64,000 nt of DNA, from assembly GCA_021234155.1 (NCBI GenBank), contig JAJEKV010000132.1, forward strand, positions 622,001-686,000. Direction: 5' to 3'. The DNA is from Isoetes taiwanensis. Taxonomy: Eukaryota > Streptophyta > Lycopodiopsida > Isoetales > Isoetaceae. This document shows positions 58,240 through 64,000 of this stretch, in pieces (within the stretch, counting starts at the first letter, position 1; each line of letters begins with the position of its first letter). Both the position numbers and the translations under genes were made by a program. The notes under the pieces are model-generated. The model worked only from the letters and a program-made list of their open reading frames with translations. It was not told the DNA's origin and did not search any database.

Positions 58240-58850
58240 CACTTGATGTGACACATCTTTTTGAAGAGCTTGGAAGCAACTCTTGCCAGAGATCCCGAGA
58301 AAATTGAACTCCTTCTCGATCAATTGGTCCAACGCTTCGCAGTGGGAGATTGAATACCTTACCCCGCTTTTCACCTGACGGAGAGGTTCTTACTCAAGCT
58401 CAACATTGTAGGTGAGACATATACCCTTGTGGAGAAGCCAGACCAAGTTTTGACGCTCATTAAGTACTATCCCTTTGAGTCTACAGCCACTAGTGACGAG
58501 GAAGTCGTGAGGGTGGAAACACAGAGGGTTACGGACTTGGCCCTAGCAACAGATGCCCAAGAAGTGGCTAGTGGAGATCTGGGGATAGGGATGCCCGATA
58601 TGTTTGATTGGGAAATGGAGAAGCTATCATCAAAGGATGCCCTCTTACCCTACCTTTGTATTAATATGATGAGAAGACTCAAAGTTTCCCATGGGATAAT
58701 TTTCCTGATTACATCACTCCCGAGCTCCAACAGTCCATTGAGCTAGAAATGGCAGCCATGCCCAATAGGTACATCACTGAGATGCTCAGGAGGACAGAAG
58801 TCTGCGAAGCCCTGGAAAGACATGCACAGAGAGAAGCTAGCGGTTAGTTG
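58240..58850 (+). pseudogene. unrecognised coding relic upstream of the H3-like fold
   Basis: An open stretch with one or two stops includes LARDPEKIELLLDQLVQRF, FLLKLNIVGETYTLVEKPDQ and PDMFDWEMEKLSSKDALLP. After a frameshift it continues with DYITPELQQSIELEMAAMP and EMLRRTEVCEALERHAQREA. It looks acidic and helical and I do not recognise the family. It ends at a TAG just before the frame that carries the histone-like domain. Confidence 0.4.
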
Positions 58851-59335
58851 AAAATTAAGCCAAGCAAGATGCCAACCAACTTGGACCACCTACAATTAAA
58901 CGGACGCGAAAAAGTTCTGCGCACAAGTTGGGAGGCAAAAGGAGCGCATAGGCAAGGCCACATCCTCTACTCGACGCCAAGAGCGAGTCAACCTCCTACG
59001 GCAGGTAAAACCCTCCCCAAACCATTGGTAGCCAAAAAGAAGCCCCACAGGTGGAAATCTGGCACGATATTCTTGAGGGAGATTCGAAAATACCAGAAGT
59101 CCATCGAGCTCCTGTTATGCAAGCTGCCTTTCCAATGGTTGGTTCAGGAAATTGTCAAGGAATTCAAGACCGACCTTAGGTTCCAAACCTATGCTATCCC
59201 TGCATTGCAGGAAGCCACAAAGGATTACCTGGTGGCTATGTTGATGCAAGACTTTATGCCATTCACGACAAGCACGTTACAATAATGCCAAAAGATTTAT
59301 ACCTCGCCCGACGAATTCGAGGGAACCATCAATAG
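58848..59335 (+). pseudogene. divergent histone H3-like gene, frameshifted
   Basis: From about 59030 the frame follows the H3 histone fold: [54 protein letters not shown]. At about 59251 the frame breaks; the other frame continues with [20 protein letters not shown] and RRIRG, ending TAG at 59333-59335. Compared with H3, about 7 nt are missing where H3 has EDTNL. The N-terminal tail is not recognisable in the main frame, but another frame has a basic [16 protein letters not shown]-like run. The loop-1 insertion typical of plant CENH3 is absent. It looks like a diverged H3 variant or processed copy that has lost function. Confidence 0.75.
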
Positions 59336-59645
59336 CATGGGCATTGTCCCTTTGTTTTATACTGAGACCACATTGTATACTATTTTTTTGCTATAAATAT
59401 AGACTTTTCAGTCTTACGTACATGCATAAATGTTCGTGTAAATTCTCTGTTCTGTTCTAAAAAAATTATAAAATAAAAGTAAAGTAAAATAAATAAATAA
59501 GTAAATAACAATGAGTTAACTATAAGTTGGGAATATTTAAACTTACTTTCACTTTTAGGGTTTCTCATTCTTTTCTCCTCCTCCAAGCGTCTTCTCTCCT
59601 TTTGCTCCTTTCTTCTTGATTCATCGACTTCTCTAAGCGCCAATA

Positions 59646-60521
59646 GTGGTATCTGGACAGAGAACATTTGGACCCCCAGGTTTCTTTTGGGCTTCTTCAT
59701 CCCTATCTGCTCCAGGATCTCATCAGCAATATGCAGGCACATCCTATTATGCCGCATTCTTCGAGTTCTACATCCAAGATATAGTTCTTCAGTGCATCCA
59801 ACACGGAGACCCTCCTCAGCTATATCTTAGCCAAGCAATCTTGATGTAGATGATGGGGGGCGATCGACATGCTTTCAACGTCTTCCATGGCATTATCTGC
59901 TGGGCTAAGTATCCTCCCACCATACAGTGGAATGATCGAACCTATTTTGAGCGCCGCTTCACCTTGGCCATCTTAATGGATCAATATGTGGAAGATGGAG
60001 ATATACCCGCAGAGAAGGGGAAGATGCAGGGTCCCTCGCCTTCAGAGGATGATGATTGAATCAATCAGAATGACTTTGTGCGATGGAAACAGTTGGCGGA
60101 GGAGATGCCAATACCCAGAAGCTAGGGGTCCAAGCTTACTAGGCTGGACACATTACCCATAGTCTATGTTAACGAGCAGGAGTATCTTTTGCTCGACGAC
60201 ATTATGTGGATATATCGTGTCATTACCAAGTTCAAGCATAAGAGAAAGATTGAAGTCCTCTACGAGCTTGCTGAGTATTGTGTGGGTGACTTTCTTGACT
60301 TCTCCTTGATTGAGTTCCCACCACAGGTTCAGTGGTCCCTAAGTTTCCAACCGACGGATATTGAGCCCTTGGATACCCTCTTGAGGCTGCGACACCTGAT
60401 GTTGCAAGAAAAGCAATCGAAACCTCTTGCGGAAGCTTTTGCCGCCATGGAATCCCATGTCCCTAATATAAATGAGTCGAAGTTTCCATGGAACCAGATG
60501 AGGAAGGGGAGGACTTGCTAG
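59646..60521 (+). pseudogene. unrecognised gene, ~290 codons with three in-frame stops
   Basis: One frame is protein-like throughout, interrupted only at 59847 (TAG), 60057 (TGA) and about 60124 (TAG). It includes YYAAFFEFYIQDIVLQCIQH, HAFNVFHGIICWAKYPP, LPIVYVNEQEYLLLDDIMW and EVLYELAEYCVGDFLDF. A ten-A run near 60521 shifts it to a frame continuing with an acidic/basic helix and EVATSTSEEVKPLGNHVTRL to 60837. I do not recognise the family. Same strand and spacing suggest it once belonged with the relic and H3-like segment upstream. Confidence 0.45.
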
Positions 60522-61002
60522 AAAAAAAAAAGATCATATCCGGGAAGAGAAGCAGGAGGCCAAGGAAGAGGAAACGTCTGTGGCCATTGACAAGGAAGTG
60601 GCTACCTCCACTTCGGAGGAAGTAAAGCCCCTAGGCAACCATGTCACACGCCTCTTCCTGTCAGCATTCAATGAAGGGCAGGTCTTATTTGTTGTACAGG
60701 ACCTAGCTCTTGAGGTGGAGACATCATGGTGGGCACTTTGTGCCTTATCAACTTTGGCCGTTCACAAGAAGATAAACTACCGCACGTGTACTCTTGTGCT
60801 CAACGTAAATCTTCGTTCAACACTGGAGTTATCTTGAGACATCGTAAAGCCTTGGGCCAGGATATAGCCAGCTGGACGAGTATGAAATTGCTCGTGGCCG
60901 CACCTTTGGCAACTCTTTTCTCATCGAAGGTTGCATCCGCGGATGCCCTCACCACCAACCCAGGCATCACCTTGCTCCAGCGTCGACAGCTCCAGTGGGC
61001 TT

Positions 61003-62167
61003 TTACACAAGGTTCACTATAGATGGCATGGTTTGAGGCAAATTGAAAACAAGAGCTACAGGATTGAACATTGGATTGAAGCTACTGGAGGGAAACCAAA
61101 GGTTTTGCACCTGGCTTGAATTCCATGATTCAGCCTTCAAACTCGAAGCACCTGCAATAAAGAAAATTATTAGAGGTACAATTATAGGTTTAAGCAATGC
61201 ACAATTCGAGGTACAATCAGCGATTTAAGAAATGTACAATTACCTTGATCATTTGATGGAATATGTTCATCTGGCACCTTATCTTCTTGAACTGTTTGGG
61301 AAACCTCCTATACAAAAAACTCTTCAACCACTTTCTTTGCTACAGGTCCCTTGGATTTTGCTCTTCTGCCATTGACTTTGGCTTTAACTCATTTCGTTGG
61401 ACTCACATGTAGTTGGAAATGTTTGGGTTTTGGGTTTTTCCTTCCAATTTTGCTAGCCTTGGGTGGTTCTGCAACTGTTGCTAGTTCTATTGCTTGCTCT
61501 TCAGCTACTGCTTGGTGTGCAAGTGGTTCCTCTCGTTCATTTATGCTCATGTCTGATAAATAAAACAAGTTGTGTTAGGCATAGGGCACAGAGTCAAAAT
61601 TCATATCATAACAGACATGCTTACCAAAGGTAAGAGTCTGATCCATATCACGAGCATGTTCTTCTACTATAGCTTCTTTGGTTGACTTCTTTTCTTTATC
61701 TTGATAATAAAGTATTCAAATGCATTAGAGCCAACAACTTGTACAAGGAATTTGATTTAAAATAATGCAGTACCTGTTTTTGGTGAAACCTTGGAGTGTG
61801 TTAGTGGCACTCTTCTAACTTCCAATTTTGCAGGTAATTTGTAGTCAGGATCTTGGTCTTCATTACTCAAGGTATTTTCTAAACTGTTGTCAACATCAAC
61901 ATCATTTGCTATTTTATGAGGCACATAATTCATGTACCCTAACTCTGGAAATAGATTTTCAGGGATATTGGCCTTGCACACATGACATTGCAACTTCTCA
62001 ATGCATAATTGGAAGCAAAATAAGTGGAACTTGTGTCCACAAAGCAACTGCACATGCAATTCATAATCTGAACAGAAAGCCATTTCACAAACCAAGCAGC
62101 CACTTACACCATCAGCAATATGTAGCACAATAACAGGGGGTTCCAAGGGGATTTGATATGGATGCAT
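61003..62167 (-). pseudogene. four-exon RING-H2 zinc-finger gene with two in-frame stops
   Basis: Exons 62167-61774, 61699-61625, 61552-61244 and 61151-61003 are joined by GT-AG introns that are all phase 1, and the frame is consistent across every junction. Exon 1 carries a RING-H2 pattern: Cys24, Cys27, Cys43, His45, His48, Cys51, Cys61, Cys64. RING domains bind two zinc ions and usually act as E3 ubiquitin ligases. The rest is acidic then Lys-rich (KASKIGRKNPKPKH, KVNGRRAKSKGPVAKK). Exon 3 has a TGA (about 61395) and a TAG (about 61309), each one C-to-T step from Arg or Gln codons. Either the gene is recently dead or exon 3 is shorter; a GTGAGT donor lies before the TGA. An in-frame TGA lies just upstream of the first ATG. 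Confidence 0.6.
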
Positions 62168-62955
62168 AAATCACTATCCTGAGACCATAGAACTGTTGAA
62201 GGTGTTCCTGGCAAAATCTCTGTCAGAAGGATATGCAAGCATTGTGATCTTCATTCATCTATTTTACAGATGTCTATGTGCAATTAATACTGCAATATCC
62301 TCGTGCCTAAGTGGAAAGCTCTACTGTCACGTTTTCCATGATGCAAAACACAATGTTCAAAAGATATTATTCACAAGTATTTTCCCAAGAGTTGGATTTT
62401 CATTCACTTAAGAATCACACAGCAATCAAAGAGAATCCCAAGCTTTATATCTTGGGCACAGGATCAAATCAAACATTAAGTCAGGTAATTCACTGAAAAT
62501 ATCAAAAATTCATGGATAATCTGGCACTTGGAAGGCAAATTCAAGCTTGAGTCATCAAAACCGGTCTTTCTTCAAAGAGTTTCGATCGGTGTCTCGCCTA
62601 AAAGCCCTCGAAAAACTCTGAGCAGTGTTTCCCCCTTCTGAAATCCCCTGTTCCGGCCCGTTCTTGGCCAATCCGGGCCAGTTTTTTGTTTTTTTGTTTA
62701 ATAATTGAGTTCTTGATGTAATAGAAATAGATTTGAAGGCATTAGATCTGATTGCATAGTTGTTTCAAGTTAATCTACGGGATCTCGGCGTGACTGTGAT
62801 TTAGGGTTCTTGGCAGAAAGGCTCGATATATCCCACATGAATTATTGAAAAAGTAAGCCTGGGTTTATAAAGATAGATTTAGTCAGCATTATAAATCGAC
62901 GTGCTATGCCCACGTGGGATCCGGTCCATTACCGTCCCACACGCCCGGGTGTACC

Positions 62956-63510
62956 CATTAGAGGTAATTTGAGATCTCCTTTTGTCCCCAGAAGAATCCT
63001 CCAATAGAATGAGTACTCTACATCAAACTGCAATTAATGCAGCATTAACAACTTCATTGCTGTCGTTTTTTCCCTATAACTTTTGATCTAGTCACGAAAA
63101 TGCTGCGGCGTTTGTTGCATTAGATGCAGAATGAAAAGATCTTTTAAGTGATATATGGTTATGATGTATTTCAATACAAGCCATATGTGTTAACCTGAAA
63201 AAATATGGTTTTTTGCTCTTTTCTTATATATTTACATCCCAAAAGATATAACAATGGGTTGTCATTAGAAAGATCTTGAGGAGACGAATCCATTGCCACA
63301 AATAGTGTTCGAATCGGAGTTTTTGATCAAAAGTTATAGTAGAAAAATGACACTGCAAAAGTTAGTTAGAACTGCATTAATTACTGCTGCCACATAATAC
63401 TGGAATAAAATACACTGGAGCTCTTCTCTTATTGGACAGTTTAAAAAGCTGATGTGGCTTTTTAAGCATCCCTTAATGGGACAAAATGAGATCTCAAATT
63501 ACCTCTAATG
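62956..63510. mobile_element. long-TIR (foldback-like) element
   Basis: Ends read CATTAGAGGTAATTTGAGAT, continuing CTCCTTTTGTCCC, and the inverted counterpart at 63478-63510. Inner parts of the halves also pair (TAATTAATGCAG and CTATAACTTTTGATC occur once on each strand, near 63032 and 63077 and again near 63371 and 63326). There is no coding capacity. End sequences resemble those of 15757-16293. Confidence 0.7.
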
Positions 63511-63689
63511 ACGTGGTGTGGGGTGATTGGACAGGGGAATCTAGGCCGGGAGGGTAGATAGGATTTTTTTTTTGGCTCAATGAATTAGGCACGTTTCCCA
63601 AGAAACCCAAAGTGAAGGTCTACATGAACCCTTTTTTGCAAAAAGAATCCTTTCTTATGCTTTGTACCATGGTGGAATCTTTTTTGCAA

Positions 63690-63960
63690 AGCTAGATTTT
63701 CAATTTTGTGGCTCAAATATGGGTATGAAAATGGTGAGGTGGCAAATAGGTAAGGTGAGTTGGTAAAAAGATGATGATGTGGCAAAGAGAGGTAATGAGG
63801 TGTCAAACAAGTTGGCAAGGTATATGTTTTCTAGTCAAAACACATGATGAGGTGGAGGTGATCAGTGTGACAAGTGGATGATGATGTGGAAGTGTTGGTG
63901 ATGATGTGGCAAGACAACATGTCACCTTAATGATCCAAACAACTTGTTTTGTCTTGAAGA
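63690..63960 (+). repeat. degenerate minisatellite, GATGATGTGGCAA type
   Basis: Units such as GATGATGTGGCAA, GATGAGGTGGAGG and GGTAATGAGGTGTCAA repeat loosely over about 270 bp. The minus frame at 63585-63818 is a product of this composition. Confidence 0.6.
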
Positions 63961-64000
63961 AAATGGAATTTTCAATTGGGTGACATGTGTGTGGTGTGAC

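Noticed and set aside
58848-59335. Centromeric histone CENH3
   Set aside because: The FKTDLRFQ and [14 protein letters not shown] segments and the absence of a loop-1 insertion fit canonical H3 ancestry better, despite the HRW motif.
63585-63818. 77-codon minus frame rich in His, Pro and Leu
   Set aside because: Explained by the GATGATGTGGCAA-type minisatellite.

Overview
This is land-plant nuclear DNA: gene-poor, AT-rich and full of nested transposable elements. The plant signature rests on an intact CYP86-clan P450, a degenerate PLS-type PPR gene with the 'MYGKCGS' signature, a chromodomain Ty3/gypsy element, a Ty1/copia element with an initiator-Met tRNA primer site, Helitron ends with a hairpin plus CTAG, and hAT-type MITEs. 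PPR type, transposase family and low gene density would suit a large-genome seed-free plant such as a fern. That is inference, not proof.

Layout. 0-1 kb: two phase-compatible exons of an unrecognised gene. 1.8-2.3 kb: a dense palindromic array of a 20-bp unit with a perfect 67-bp inverted repeat at its heart. 2.3-12 kb: decayed repeat DNA with a pair of TATA-bearing direct repeats and a LINE-like fragment. 12-15 kb: a copy of the P450 3' flank, interrupted by a hAT MITE that the second copy (37.4-39.1 kb) lets one excise exactly. 15.8-16.3 kb: a long-palindrome element. 16.6-19.6 and 21.2-22.9 kb: two Helitrons on the minus strand. The first carries tandemly duplicated fragments of an EHD-type dynamin-like GTPase gene, the second a polypyrimidine tract of nearly 1 kb. 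23.7-26.8 kb: a broken transposase-like gene (DUF7869-like) with an inverted-repeat element inside it. 27-36 kb: two copies of a TATA promoter module, recurrent CACGCC/GCG motifs, a long unidentifiable coding relic and an FCP1/HAD phosphatase-like fragment. 39.0-40.6 kb: the P450, the only clearly intact gene. 42.7-54.7 kb: a nested complex in which a gypsy chromovirus carries a 230-bp hAT MITE and a structurally complete 4.7-kb copia element, and whose LTR is split by a second, internally deleted gypsy fragment. 56.3-56.7 kb: PPR relic. 57.2-57.7 kb: foldback element. 58.2-60.8 kb: relic coding sequence including a divergent histone H3-like fold broken by a frameshift. 61.0-62.2 kb: a four-exon minus-strand RING-finger gene, all introns phase 1, with two in-frame stops. 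63 kb: another long-TIR element and a minisatellite.

The genes do not form a pathway. The P450 is the one plausible working gene (fatty-acid omega-hydroxylation for cutin, suberin or spore-wall polymers). Almost everything else records mobile-element activity: capture of host exons, nested insertion, tandem duplication and decay. No RNA gene, CRISPR array or replication origin was supported.
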